Of a stretch of DNA of 64,000 nt, positions 16,387 through 24,849 are shown piece after piece (position 1 is the stretch's first letter; each line of letters begins with the position of its first letter). The stretch spans positions 372,001 to 436,000 of the forward strand of contig NZ_JTDI01000003.1 of NCBI RefSeq assembly GCF_000802225.1, read 5' to 3'. The notes beneath the pieces were generated by a model that made no database searches, had not been told where the DNA came from, and saw only the letters and a program-made list of their open reading frames with translations. Position numbers and translations under genes: made by a program. The DNA is from Novosphingobium malaysiense (GTDB taxonomy: Bacteria > Pseudomonadota > Alphaproteobacteria > Sphingomonadales > Sphingomonadaceae).

Positions 16387-18081
16387 ATGGCGCAATTCGA
16401 CGAGACCTTCGATTGGGTGGTCGTGGGCAGCGGGGCCGGTTCGATGGCGTCCGCGCTGTTGATGCGTCAGGCCGGGAAATCCGTCCTGATTCTCGAAAAG
16501 GCGGATGTCGTGGGCGGCACCACCTGCAAATCCGGCGGCGTCATGTGGGTCCCGAACAACCGCTTCATTGCCGAGGACGGCGAGAGCGATTCCGTCGAAG
16601 CCGCGGTGACCTACCTCGACGCCCTGCAAAATCTCGATGGCAATCCTGCGCCGGGCTCGACACCGGAAAAGCGCCGTGCCTACGTAACCCAGGCTTCGAA
16701 GATGGTCGACTTCCTGATCGATCAGGGCATCGAACTGCAGCGCGGCCACCACAACTGGCCCGATTATTACGACGAGATGCCCGGCGGCTTCAAAACCACG
16801 CGGACCGTGGTCGCCAAGCCCTACAACATCAAGGAACTTGGACCGTGGCGCAAGAAGCTGCGGAAGGGCTTCATCGAGGTCAACGCGACACTGAGCGAAG
16901 GCATGCAACTGGGTCACATGCGCACCAATCCAGGTGCCAAGAAGATGCTCGCGAAAATTGCGCTGCGCACTATCGGCGACAAGCTGCGCGGCCGCCACTA
17001 CACCACGGCGGGTGCCTGCCTGCAGGGCCGGCTGCTCAAGGCGGCGCTTGATGCCGGCGTCGACATCCGCACCGAGGCACCGGTGCGTGAGGTCCTTATC
17101 GACGATGCCGGCAAGGCCGTCGGAGTGGTCACGGAAACGGGCGGGAAGACCATCCGCATCGGCGCGAACCTGGGCATTCTCGTCAATGCCGGCGGCTTCG
17201 CGCATAACCAGGCCATGCGCGACAAGTACATACCGGGAAGCCAGTCCAAGTGGTCGCAGACGCCCAAGGAAGACACCGGGGACATGCACATCGAGCTGGA
17301 GCGCCTCGGCGGCGTGCTCGCCCAGATGGACCAGATGGTCGGCTTTCAGATGACCGAGGCGCCGGGTTGGGAAAAGGAATACGTCATGCCCGGCATGCAG
17401 AGCGTGACCGGCAAGCCACACGCCATTCTCGTCGACCAGTCGGGCGAGCGATACATGAATGAGGGTGGCTCCTACGAGCTCTATTGCGAGAACATGCTCA
17501 AGCGCAATCGCGAGGTGCCCGCCATCCCGAGCTGGGCGATCATGGACCAGCAATATGCCGAAAAGTACCAGGTCGCCGGCAAGTGGATCGACAAGAAGAT
17601 TCCGAAGGCCTGGGAAGGCACCGGCTACCTGCACAAGGCCGACACCATCGAGGAACTGGCGCAGAGCATCGGCGTGCCAGCCGACAAGCTCAAGGCCACG
17701 GTCGAGCGCTGGAATACCTTCGCGCGGGCCGGCAAGGACGAGGACTTCCACCGCGGCGAACGCGAATACGACAAGTGCGGCTATGTCGGCGATCCGTACT
17801 CGGAAGCAAAGTCGATCGGCACCATCGAGAAGGCGCCGTTCTATTCGGTTTCCTGCGTCCCGGGTGACGTCAGCACCTATGGCGGTGTGGTGACCGACGA
17901 ATACAGCCGTGTGCTACGGGCAGACGGCGCCCCGATCGAGGGGCTCTATGCCACCGGTGTCACCACGGCATCGCCGATGGGCAATGTCTATCCCGGCGCC
18001 GGTGCCAGCGTCGGGCCGTCGATGACGTTCGGCTGGATTGCGGCCAAGCACGCTGCCGGGCTCGACAACCAGGTCGGCTGA
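16387..18081 (+). CDS. FAD-dependent 3-ketosteroid-delta1-dehydrogenase-like protein
   Basis: A 564-residue flavoprotein of the succinate dehydrogenase/fumarate reductase family. The dinucleotide motif VVVGSGAGSM is near residues 10-19, followed by EKADVVGGTTCKSGG. WPDYY lies at residues 124-128, and YPGAG at 535-539 followed by SVGPSMTFGWIAA has the Tyr-x3-Gly spacing of the catalytic Tyr487/Gly491 pair of Rhodococcus KstD. These features favour introduction of a double bond next to a ring ketone, although unrelated urocanate-reductase-like members share the FAD domain. The ATG at 16387 follows AGGGAGCAAGGGG. A hot-dog thioesterase follows 13 bp after. A second paralogue of the same type is at 26649. 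Confidence 0.82.
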   Translation: MAQFDETFDWVVVGSGAGSMASALLMRQAGKSVLILEKADVVGGTTCKSGGVMWVPNNRFIAEDGESDSVEAAVTYLDALQNLDGNPAPGSTPEKRRAYVTQASKMVDFLIDQGIELQRGHHNWPDYYDEMPGGFKTTRTVVAKPYNIKELGPWRKKLRKGFIEVNATLSEGMQLGHMRTNPGAKKMLAKIALRTIGDKLRGRHYTTAGACLQGRLLKAALDAGVDIRTEAPVREVLIDDAGKAVGVVTETGGKTIRIGANLGILVNAGGFAHNQAMRDKYIPGSQSKWSQTPKEDTGDMHIELERLGGVLAQMDQMVGFQMTEAPGWEKEYVMPGMQSVTGKPHAILVDQSGERYMNEGGSYELYCENMLKRNREVPAIPSWAIMDQQYAEKYQVAGKWIDKKIPKAWEGTGYLHKADTIEELAQSIGVPADKLKATVERWNTFARAGKDEDFHRGEREYDKCGYVGDPYSEAKSIGTIEKAPFYSVSCVPGDVSTYGGVVTDEYSRVLRADGAPIEGLYATGVTTASPMGNVYPGAGASVGPSMTFGWIAAKHAAGLDNQVG

Positions 18082-18094
18082 GTCGGGACCACTC

Positions 18095-18550
18095 ATGGAC
18101 TCAGAGGCTCTCGAGCGCGATGGCTGGCGGCCGTTGCCGGTCGTTCGATATTCTGCTGCGCTCGGTCCGACGTGGATGCGGGAAGGGATGGACGGCGTGG
18201 AGGTCGGTCTCCAGGCAGAGGAGCATCTGGCCAACGATAATCTGGGAATCGTTCACGGCGGAGCGATGATGACCTTTGCGGACATGGCATTGGGCTGCGG
18301 GGTCGGGCATGCCTTGCGCAAGGGCGAGCCGCTTGGCGATCCCGCGCATTCGCGCTTCGTTACGGCCCAGTTGCAGGTTCATTTCGTGTCGGCGGCCCAA
18401 GTGGGCGAGTTCATTTTATGCCGCCCCGAAGTCGTCCGGGCCACGTCCTCGATGGTATTCATGCGCGGTCTGATCGAGGCGGCAGGAAGAACAGTTGCAT
18501 CCGTCGACGGCATCTTCAAGCTGCTGGGAACCAGCAAGGCCCGAGCCTAG
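18095..18550 (+). CDS. PaaI-like hot-dog-fold thioesterase
   Basis: A 151-residue hot-dog protein with the family signature GIVHGGAMMTFADMAL (about residues 49-64), in which HGG and the acidic residue of FAD line the active site. Such enzymes hydrolyse acyl-CoA thioesters, often to free CoA from dead-end products. The gene begins 13 bp after the flavoprotein and is likely co-transcribed with it. Its last four bases overlap the end of the convergent MDR gene. No strong Shine-Dalgarno sequence is visible before the ATG at 18095, which suggests coupling to the upstream gene. Confidence 0.85.
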   Translation: MDSEALERDGWRPLPVVRYSAALGPTWMREGMDGVEVGLQAEEHLANDNLGIVHGGAMMTFADMALGCGVGHALRKGEPLGDPAHSRFVTAQLQVHFVSAAQVGEFILCRPEVVRATSSMVFMRGLIEAAGRTVASVDGIFKLLGTSKARA

Positions 18551-19548
18551 AGAAGGTTGATACCCACCTTGCCGAAGAATGTGCCACTTTCCAGGTGGCG
18601 GTAGGCATCCTGAAGGCGGTCGAGATCGTACACGACGTCGACAACCGGCTTGATGCCGTGCGCGACAATGAAGTCGATCATTGCTTCATGCTGTTCGCGG
18701 TTGCCGACGCCGATCGGGGCGAGGTTGACGCCCTGTTCGCCCATGCGCGTCCAGCTGAAATCCGACCCGAGCATGCCGATGGCCGATAGCTGTCCACTTT
18801 CGCCGAGCAGCGAGACGTTGTCGTCGAACTGAACGGCCCCGACCGTGTCCACCACATTGGCCAGCGGCCTTTCGCCCAGTTCCTTGCGGATTTCGGCGGC
18901 CCAGTCCGGCGTGGTGCGGTAATTGATGCACAGGTCGGCGCCATAGGAGGCGGCACGCGCCAGCTTGGCATCCGAAGACGAGGTCATGGCGACTTTCGCG
19001 CCCATCGCCTTGGCAAGCTGCAGTGCGGCAATCGAGACGCCGCCGGTGCCGTGGGCGAGGATCCATTCGCCGGCTGCGGTGGGGCGAAACGCCGTGAGCG
19101 CGGACCATGCGGTGAGACCTGCGCAGGCGAGCGTTGCTCCTTCCAGGTCGCCCAGTTCGTCGGGCAGGGCGCACAGGCTTTCGGCATCGAACACCGCGTA
19201 CTGGCGCGCAATGCCGTCTATCGGGCCGCCGAGCATGCGCGAATCCGGCGTGCTGCCGGTCAGCCAGAAGGGCGCGAAGAGCGGAACTACGCGATCTCCC
19301 GTGGCAACACGGGTGACGCCGTCGCCGATGCTGACGACTTCGGCTGCGCAGCAGGAGAGCGGCACGACCTCCGGCTCCTTGCCGAGACCGGGAATCAGGC
19401 CCTTGGCGACGATGATGTCGCGGAAGTTGAGTGTCGCGGCCTTGATGCGGATCAGCGCTTCGCCGGGGCCGGGCTCGGGGATCGCCGCCTCGCGGATCGC
19501 GATAGTCTCGATGCCCTTGCCGCTTGCGACAGTTGCCTGCTTCATCAT
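18547..19548 (-). CDS. Zinc-independent MDR oxidoreductase (alcohol dehydrogenase-like)
   Basis: A 333-residue medium-chain dehydrogenase/reductase. The GroES-like domain contains PGPGEALIRIKAATLNFRD (about residues 24-42), where zinc alcohol dehydrogenases have a cysteine and here there is asparagine, so catalytic zinc is absent. The nucleotide-binding region AHGTGGVSIAALQLAKAMGA is near residues 165-184 and DTVGA near 236. It likely reduces or oxidises a carbonyl or enone with NAD(P)H. Two ATG codons at 19548 and 19545 follow AGGAGAGAG. It is divergent from the acyl-CoA synthetase at 19762 across a 213-bp gap. Confidence 0.86.
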   Translation of the reverse strand: MMKQATVASGKGIETIAIREAAIPEPGPGEALIRIKAATLNFRDIIVAKGLIPGLGKEPEVVPLSCCAAEVVSIGDGVTRVATGDRVVPLFAPFWLTGSTPDSRMLGGPIDGIARQYAVFDAESLCALPDELGDLEGATLACAGLTAWSALTAFRPTAAGEWILAHGTGGVSIAALQLAKAMGAKVAMTSSSDAKLARAASYGADLCINYRTTPDWAAEIRKELGERPLANVVDTVGAVQFDDNVSLLGESGQLSAIGMLGSDFSWTRMGEQGVNLAPIGVGNREQHEAMIDFIVAHGIKPVVDVVYDLDRLQDAYRHLESGTFFGKVGINLL

Positions 19549-19761
19549 CTGCTCTCTCCTGTTTCGCGCCCGACCCTAGACGAGGGCAGGTGCGCTTCGC
19601 AGCCCGAATCCGGCTCGCCCGTGCGATGGCTTTGCCTGCGGCTGCGCACGGAAGTGACTGAGCCCCCAAAGCCGGCGGCGGCGCATTTCGCCCCCGTCCG
19701 GGCGTTGCTAGGCCGTTGCGGTAGCTTGCGCCAGGAGCGCTCGGGGAGAGGAATTTTCGTC

Positions 19762-21495
19762 ATGCATGCCGCCGGCAATGATCAGGCAAACCTTGCGGGG
19801 CCGCCGGCTTCGCTTGTCGCTGGACCGCCGATAGCCGAGGAGGCGGGGCAGGGCGCGCAGACCATTGCGGGCTATCTGCGCGAAGTGACGGAAAAGTACG
19901 GTCCGCGCGAAGCCGTGGTCCTGCGCAACCGCAGCCATCGCTTTTCATGGACCTACGACGACCTGTTCGAACGCTCGATGGAAGTGGCGCGCGCGCTGGC
20001 GGCGGCGGGCATCGGCAAGGGTTCGCGTGTCGGCATCCTGATGACCAATCGGCCGGAGTTTCTCTCCAGCCTGTTCGGCACGGCGCTGGCAGGCGGCGTG
20101 CCGGTGGCGCTCAGCACCTTCTCGACGCCGACCGAGATGGACCAGCTTCTCAAGGCCTCGGAGATCTCGCTGCTGCTGTTCGAGCAGCACGTGCTCAAGA
20201 AGGACTTCTTCGTGATGATCGACGGGCTCGAACCCGCGGTCGGCCACGGCAGGCCCGGGCACATGGTGTCCGAGCGCTATCCCTATCTGCGTCATCTGGT
20301 TTCGCTGCCGGGCATCCTCGGCGATGCCGATCCGCTGACCTCGCACGAGGACGGGGCCGTGGAGCGCTGGGAAACCTTCCTTGCGCGGGCGAAGCATGTT
20401 TCCGAAGCAGCCATTCTCGCGCGCGCCGATGGCGTGCACCCGGCGGAAACGGGCGGCATCTTCTTCTCCTCGGGCACGACCAGCCTGCCCAAGGGAATCG
20501 TCCACGCCCAGCGTGCCTTCGCGATCCAGTGGTGGCGCTGGCCGCGCATCTTCGCGATGACCGAACCCGTGCGCAGCTGGACCGGCAACGGCTTCTTCTG
20601 GTCGGGCAACATCTCGATGGTCGTCGGCACCGCCTTCTCGACCGGCGGTGCGGTGATCCTGCAGCGCTACTTCGATGCCGAGGAGGCGCTGTTCCTGATC
20701 GAGCAGGAGAAAGTCACCTTCACCAGCGGCCGCCCGCACCAATGGGCGCGCTTCCAGGCGGCCTCGAACTGGGAAAGCGCCGACCTTTCCAGCCTCAAGT
20801 ACGTGACGCGCGGCGAGCAGATCTGGGAGCACCCGACCGTCGATACCGACTGGGACGTGCCGATGTCCTTCGGTACCACCGAGACGATGACCATCTGCAC
20901 CTCGCGCGTCGCGGGCGTCGCCGACGAGGAATATGCCGGCTCGATGGGCGAAGTGCTGCCCGGCAACACGATCAAGATCGTCGATCCGCTGACCGGCGCC
21001 ATCATGCCGCTCGGCGAAAAGGGCGAGATGTGCATCAAGGGGCCGACGCTGATGACCGGCTATCTCGGCAAGGCGCCCGAGGAATGCTTCGATGCGCAGG
21101 GCTTCTACTGCTCGGGCGACGGCGGCAGCATAGATGCGCAGGGCCGCTTCTACTGGGACGGTCGCCTGACCGACATGATCAAGACCGGCGGCGCCAATGT
21201 CGCGCCGATCGAGGTCGACGAGGTGGTCGGCCGCTATCCGGGCGTGAAGCGGGTTCAGACCGTCGGCATTCCCGACGATATGCTGGGCGAGATGGTGGTG
21301 ACGGCGATCGTGCCCATCGACGGCGCCGATCTGGACGAAAAGGCCGTGATCGGCTTCTGCAAGGAGCAGATCGCCAGCTTCAAGGTCCCGCGCCGGGTGC
21401 TGTTTTTCACCGATGAAGAAATGGCCGTGACCGGCAGCGAGAAGGTGAAGCCCGCCGTGGTCAAGGACCTCGTGACGAAGCGGCTGGAGGCGTAG
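19762..21495 (+). CDS. AMP-dependent acyl-CoA synthetase
   Basis: A 577-residue ANL-family ligase. The P-loop reads FSSGTTSLPKGIVH near residues 235-248, the adenine-binding SFGTTETM is near 373, and GDGGSIDAQGRFYWDGRLTDM with KTGGANVAP forms the hinge region near 453-483. The C-terminal TGSEKVKP near 558 holds the probable catalytic lysine. The ATG at 19762 follows GGGGAGAGGA. It differs clearly from the ligase at 2124, so it likely has another substrate. A 114-bp gap separates it from the E1 alpha gene, and the three genes may form one transcript that ends at the terminator at 23640. Confidence 0.9.
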   Translation: MHAAGNDQANLAGPPASLVAGPPIAEEAGQGAQTIAGYLREVTEKYGPREAVVLRNRSHRFSWTYDDLFERSMEVARALAAAGIGKGSRVGILMTNRPEFLSSLFGTALAGGVPVALSTFSTPTEMDQLLKASEISLLLFEQHVLKKDFFVMIDGLEPAVGHGRPGHMVSERYPYLRHLVSLPGILGDADPLTSHEDGAVERWETFLARAKHVSEAAILARADGVHPAETGGIFFSSGTTSLPKGIVHAQRAFAIQWWRWPRIFAMTEPVRSWTGNGFFWSGNISMVVGTAFSTGGAVILQRYFDAEEALFLIEQEKVTFTSGRPHQWARFQAASNWESADLSSLKYVTRGEQIWEHPTVDTDWDVPMSFGTTETMTICTSRVAGVADEEYAGSMGEVLPGNTIKIVDPLTGAIMPLGEKGEMCIKGPTLMTGYLGKAPEECFDAQGFYCSGDGGSIDAQGRFYWDGRLTDMIKTGGANVAPIEVDEVVGRYPGVKRVQTVGIPDDMLGEMVVTAIVPIDGADLDEKAVIGFCKEQIASFKVPRRVLFFTDEEMAVTGSEKVKPAVVKDLVTKRLEA

Positions 21496-21609
21496 AGGCA
21501 AGCGCAAATATCGCCGGGCCGCTGACCTGACCCTTGCACTGGACTGGTCGGGGTTTAGTGGAATCCTTGTACAGCCACCCTGGCGACGGAGGTTATCGAG
21601 AGAGGCACC

Positions 21610-22608
21610 ATGACAGAAACGACATCCAACCGCGCATCACCCGATGCTGCAACACAGCTCGATATCTATCGCCGGATGCTCCGTATCGAGCGCAACGACG
21701 ACTTTACGCAGCAGCAGATCCGGCGCGGCCGCATCACTGCTCCGTACTATTCGGGGCGCGGGCAGGAGTGCATTCCCGCCGCGATTTCGAACCTGCTCGA
21801 TGACGACGACAAGATTTGCACGATCTATCGCGGCATTCACGACATGGTCGCCAAGGACATGCCGCTGAAGCCGCTGTGGGCGGAAATCATGGGCAAGGTC
21901 GACGGGACCTGCAAGGGCAAGGGCGGCCCGATGCACCTTACCCACCCGGAAACCGGCGTGATGGTCACTACCGGCATTGTCGGCTCCTCCATGCCGATCG
22001 CCAACGGCTTTGGCTGGGCCTCGTTGCTGGACGGTACCAAGCAGGTGACGATCGCCTATTTCGGCGACGGCGCCAGCAACATCGGTGCATTCCACGAATC
22101 GCTCAACCTGGCGTCCGTATGGAAGCTGCCGGTGATCTTCGTGTGCGCGAACAACGGCTACGCCGAACACACGCGCTTCCAGGACGGCACGTCGGTCGAC
22201 CAGATTTCGAAGCGCGCGATCGGTTACGGCATGCCCGGCTATACCGTGAATGGCAACGACCCGGTCGAGATGTGGCAATATGCCAATGAAGCGATCTCCC
22301 GCGCCCGCGCGGGTGAGGGGCCGACGCTGCTCGAATGCAAGACGTTCCGTTTCTGCGGCCACCTTCTCGGCGACGACAACAAGTACATGTCGCCGGGCGA
22401 ACTCGACGCCGCAAAGGCCGACGACCCGCTGCCCAAGTACCGCCAGAAGCTGCTCGACGAGGGCATCGCCACCGAAGCGCAGCTCGAGGACATGAAGGCC
22501 GCCATCGAAGCCGAAGTACAGCAGGCAATCGATTTCGCTGTCGAAAGCGAATTCCCGCCCATGGACGAACTGCGCCGCGACGTCTTTGCCAAGGAGATCT
22601 CGGCATGA
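21610..22608 (+). CDS. Thiamine-dependent dehydrogenase E1 component, alpha subunit
   Basis: A 332-residue alpha subunit of a 2-oxoacid or acetoin dehydrogenase. The thiamine-diphosphate motif starts at YFGDGASNIGAFHESLN (about residues 154-170) and ends with CANN near 181, the GDG-x(n)-NN pattern. The phosphorylation-loop region AEHTRFQDG is near 187-195. The subunit pairs with the beta subunit encoded next with an ATGA overlap. AcoA of acetoin cleavage, PdhA and BkdA1 are all related; no lipoyl E2 or E3 gene is present in the window, so the electron or acyl acceptor is unknown. The ATG at 21610 follows GAGAGAGG. Confidence 0.88.
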   Translation: MTETTSNRASPDAATQLDIYRRMLRIERNDDFTQQQIRRGRITAPYYSGRGQECIPAAISNLLDDDDKICTIYRGIHDMVAKDMPLKPLWAEIMGKVDGTCKGKGGPMHLTHPETGVMVTTGIVGSSMPIANGFGWASLLDGTKQVTIAYFGDGASNIGAFHESLNLASVWKLPVIFVCANNGYAEHTRFQDGTSVDQISKRAIGYGMPGYTVNGNDPVEMWQYANEAISRARAGEGPTLLECKTFRFCGHLLGDDNKYMSPGELDAAKADDPLPKYRQKLLDEGIATEAQLEDMKAAIEAEVQQAIDFAVESEFPPMDELRRDVFAKEISA

Positions 22609-23612
22609 GCACCGATACCATCGAAATGAAGAAGACCAACGGCCAGCAGGCCATCAACGAGGCGCTGCACGAGGCATTCGAGGCCGATCCCAAGGTGATC
22701 CTGCTTGGCGAGGACTGTGGCGACAAGGAAGGCGGCGGTGTGACCGGCGTGTGCAAGGGGCTGTCGACCAAGTTCGGCGACTTGCGTGTGCGCTCCACTC
22801 CGATCGCGGAGCAGTCGATCATGGGCGCGGCGATTGGCGCGGCCATGGCCGGCTACAAGCCCGTCGCCGAAATCATGCTGATGAACTTCACGACCGTGTG
22901 CATGGACATGATCGTGAACCACGCGGCCAAGCTGCGTTTCATGTCGGGCGGCCAGAGCCAGGTTCCGCTTGTGATCCGCACGTTGACCGGCGCCGGCAAC
23001 CAGACCGCCGGGCAGCACGCCGACTGCTACGAGGCGTGGTTCTGCCACACTGCCGGCATCAAGGTCGTGTTCCCGACGTTTCCGGGCGATGCCAAGGGAT
23101 TGATGCTTTCGGCAATCCAGGATCCCGATCCGGTGATCTTCATCGAAACCGGCATGACCCTGTTCGCGCCGGGTGAAATGCCGGTAAACCAGGGCCCGAT
23201 CCCGCTGGGCGTGGCCAACGTGGTCGTGCCGGGCAACGACATCACCATCGTCTCCTACGGCGCGCAGATGTATCGCGTGATGATGGCCATGGAAGAACTC
23301 GGCAAGGCCGGCATTTCCGCCGAAGTCATCGATCTGCGCACGATCTCGCCCTGGGACCGCGAAACGGTTCTGGCCTCGGCCGAGAAGACCGGCCGTCTGC
23401 TCGTCGTGCACGAGGCCGGTCGCAACTTCGGTCCCGGCGCCGAGATCGCCGCGACCGCCCAGGAAGAACTGTTCGGCAAGCTCAAGGCCCCGGTCGGTCG
23501 CCTCGGCGCGCCGTATTGTGCCGTGCCGTTCGCCAAGAAGCTCGAGGATTCCTACCTCGTGCAGCCGGCCGACGTGGTAGCCGAAGCCCAGCGCCTCACC
23601 GCGATGGGGTGA
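22605..23612 (+). CDS. Thiamine-dependent dehydrogenase E1 component, beta subunit
   Basis: A 335-residue transketolase-like beta subunit. N-terminal INEALHEAFEADPKVILLGED (positions 17-37) is the usual beginning, RSTPIAEQSIMGAAIGAAM lies near 64-82, and the C-terminal domain has VIDLRTISPWDRETV near 241-255 and LLVVHEAGRNFGPGAE near 266-281, all typical of PdhB/AcoB. It overlaps the alpha gene by 4 bp (ATGA at 22605-22608), so the two are made in equal amounts. A rho-independent terminator follows 27 bp after the stop. Confidence 0.88.
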   Translation: MSTDTIEMKKTNGQQAINEALHEAFEADPKVILLGEDCGDKEGGGVTGVCKGLSTKFGDLRVRSTPIAEQSIMGAAIGAAMAGYKPVAEIMLMNFTTVCMDMIVNHAAKLRFMSGGQSQVPLVIRTLTGAGNQTAGQHADCYEAWFCHTAGIKVVFPTFPGDAKGLMLSAIQDPDPVIFIETGMTLFAPGEMPVNQGPIPLGVANVVVPGNDITIVSYGAQMYRVMMAMEELGKAGISAEVIDLRTISPWDRETVLASAEKTGRLLVVHEAGRNFGPGAEIAATAQEELFGKLKAPVGRLGAPYCAVPFAKKLEDSYLVQPADVVAEAQRLTAMG

Positions 23613-23639
23613 AGCTGACATTTCAGCACGAGGTCAACG

Positions 23640-23679
23640 AAAAGGCCCTCCCTCGCCGATGCGCGGGGGAGGGCCTTTT
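23640..23679 (+). terminator. Rho-independent terminator after E1 beta
   Basis: A 13-bp perfect stem (AAAAGGCCCTCCC and complement) with a 14-nt loop ends in TTTT at 23676-23679. It ends the plus-strand transcript; the A-rich 5' side could also serve the minus strand. Confidence 0.9.
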
Positions 23680-23831
23680 CGTTGCACCGCTCTGATTTCC
23701 GGGATTGGCGTCGGTCGGCAACGCCATTGCCGCTGCCGTCCCCGTCAAGGGAAGGGCGCTAAGACGTCGCAGCCGGCAACCGGCGCGAGACCAGGAGATA
23801 CGGCATTAGCGGTGCGCTGCGCCCCGGCCGG

Positions 23832-24848
23832 TCAGCGCATGGCGGCCAGCGCCTCGCGGCCCATGCGTTCCTTCCACAGGTCCGGTTCGCCGGCGAAATG
23901 CGGGTTCAGCATCGCGCGCTTCATGAACAGGTGGCTCTGGTGCTCTTCGGTAAGGCCGATGCCCCCGTGAAGCTGGATCATCTCTTCCGTGACGTACTGG
24001 TAGGTCTCACCGGCGAGGGTCTTCATGGAGCCGAACTCGATGATGTCCACGTCTTCGTCGTGCACGTAGCTCCACATCAGTGCTTCGGCGACGACGATGC
24101 GGGTCTTCATGTCGGCCGCACGGTGCTTGAGCGCCTGGAACATCGCGATCGGCCGGTCGAACTGCTTGCGCATGGTCATGTATTCGACCGTCATTTCGAG
24201 GGCGGCAGCGGCACCGCCAAGGCAGTCGGCCGCGATGGCGAGATGCGCCTCGGGCGCGAGGGCATCGTGCAGGCCAGGTGCGGATTTGACCTCTGCCAGG
24301 TCGAGAGCGGGATCGGGACGATAGCCGTCCAGCACGAGATCGAACATGCGACGGCTCGGATCCCAGACCGGCCTTTCGTTCAGGCTGACGCCTTCAGCGT
24401 CGAGGGGAACGATCGCATAGCCGTGCGGCAGGCTGGCGACCACGGCGCCTGCCATGTCTGCTTCCAGAACGCCGGAGATCGTCCCGCTGAGCGCGCCGTC
24501 GTCACCGGGCGTAAGCCGGGCTGCCCGCATGTGCAGCGGCACGTACTCGCCGCCGCAGATGCGCTCTATCCAGTCGGCCCGGTCTGCAAGCGTCTTGCTC
24601 AGCACGATCGCCTGCAGGCCGAGTTGCGCCGGGATCAGCGGCGCGCGCGAGAGGACCCGGCCCATCTCGTAGTGAATTGCGGTCGAGGCTTCCCGGCCAA
24701 GGCCGAGGCCGCCGTCTTCCTCGGGCACGCGAATCATCAGCCAGCCCATCTCGGCCATCAGTTCCCAGCTCGCATCGCGGTCGGGCGAGAGCTTGTCGGC
24801 CGGAAAGGCTTTCTGCGCGGCGGAAGTGAGTTCGTTCAGCTCGATCAT
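23832..24848 (-). CDS. Acyl-CoA dehydrogenase, small-subunit type
   Basis: A 338-residue acyl-CoA dehydrogenase-family protein, shorter than the usual 380 residues and diverged in the central beta domain (residues 120-200), where the usual FAD-contact motif is not clear. The C-terminal domain keeps MRKQFDRPIAMFQALKHRAADM near 237-258 and QLHGGIGLTEEHQSHLFMKRA near 292-312. It follows the full-length dehydrogenase gene with only one base between (24848/24850). Such large/small pairs form alpha2beta2 enzymes in steroid degradation (for example FadE26-FadE27 and FadE28-FadE29 of Mycobacterium), and a mixed complex is expected here. The start MIELNEL at 24848 is preferred over a longer frame running into the neighbour. 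Confidence 0.87.
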   Translation of the reverse strand: MIELNELTSAAQKAFPADKLSPDRDASWELMAEMGWLMIRVPEEDGGLGLGREASTAIHYEMGRVLSRAPLIPAQLGLQAIVLSKTLADRADWIERICGGEYVPLHMRAARLTPGDDGALSGTISGVLEADMAGAVVASLPHGYAIVPLDAEGVSLNERPVWDPSRRMFDLVLDGYRPDPALDLAEVKSAPGLHDALAPEAHLAIAADCLGGAAAALEMTVEYMTMRKQFDRPIAMFQALKHRAADMKTRIVVAEALMWSYVHDEDVDIIEFGSMKTLAGETYQYVTEEMIQLHGGIGLTEEHQSHLFMKRAMLNPHFAGEPDLWKERMGREALAAMR

Positions 24849-24849
24849 G

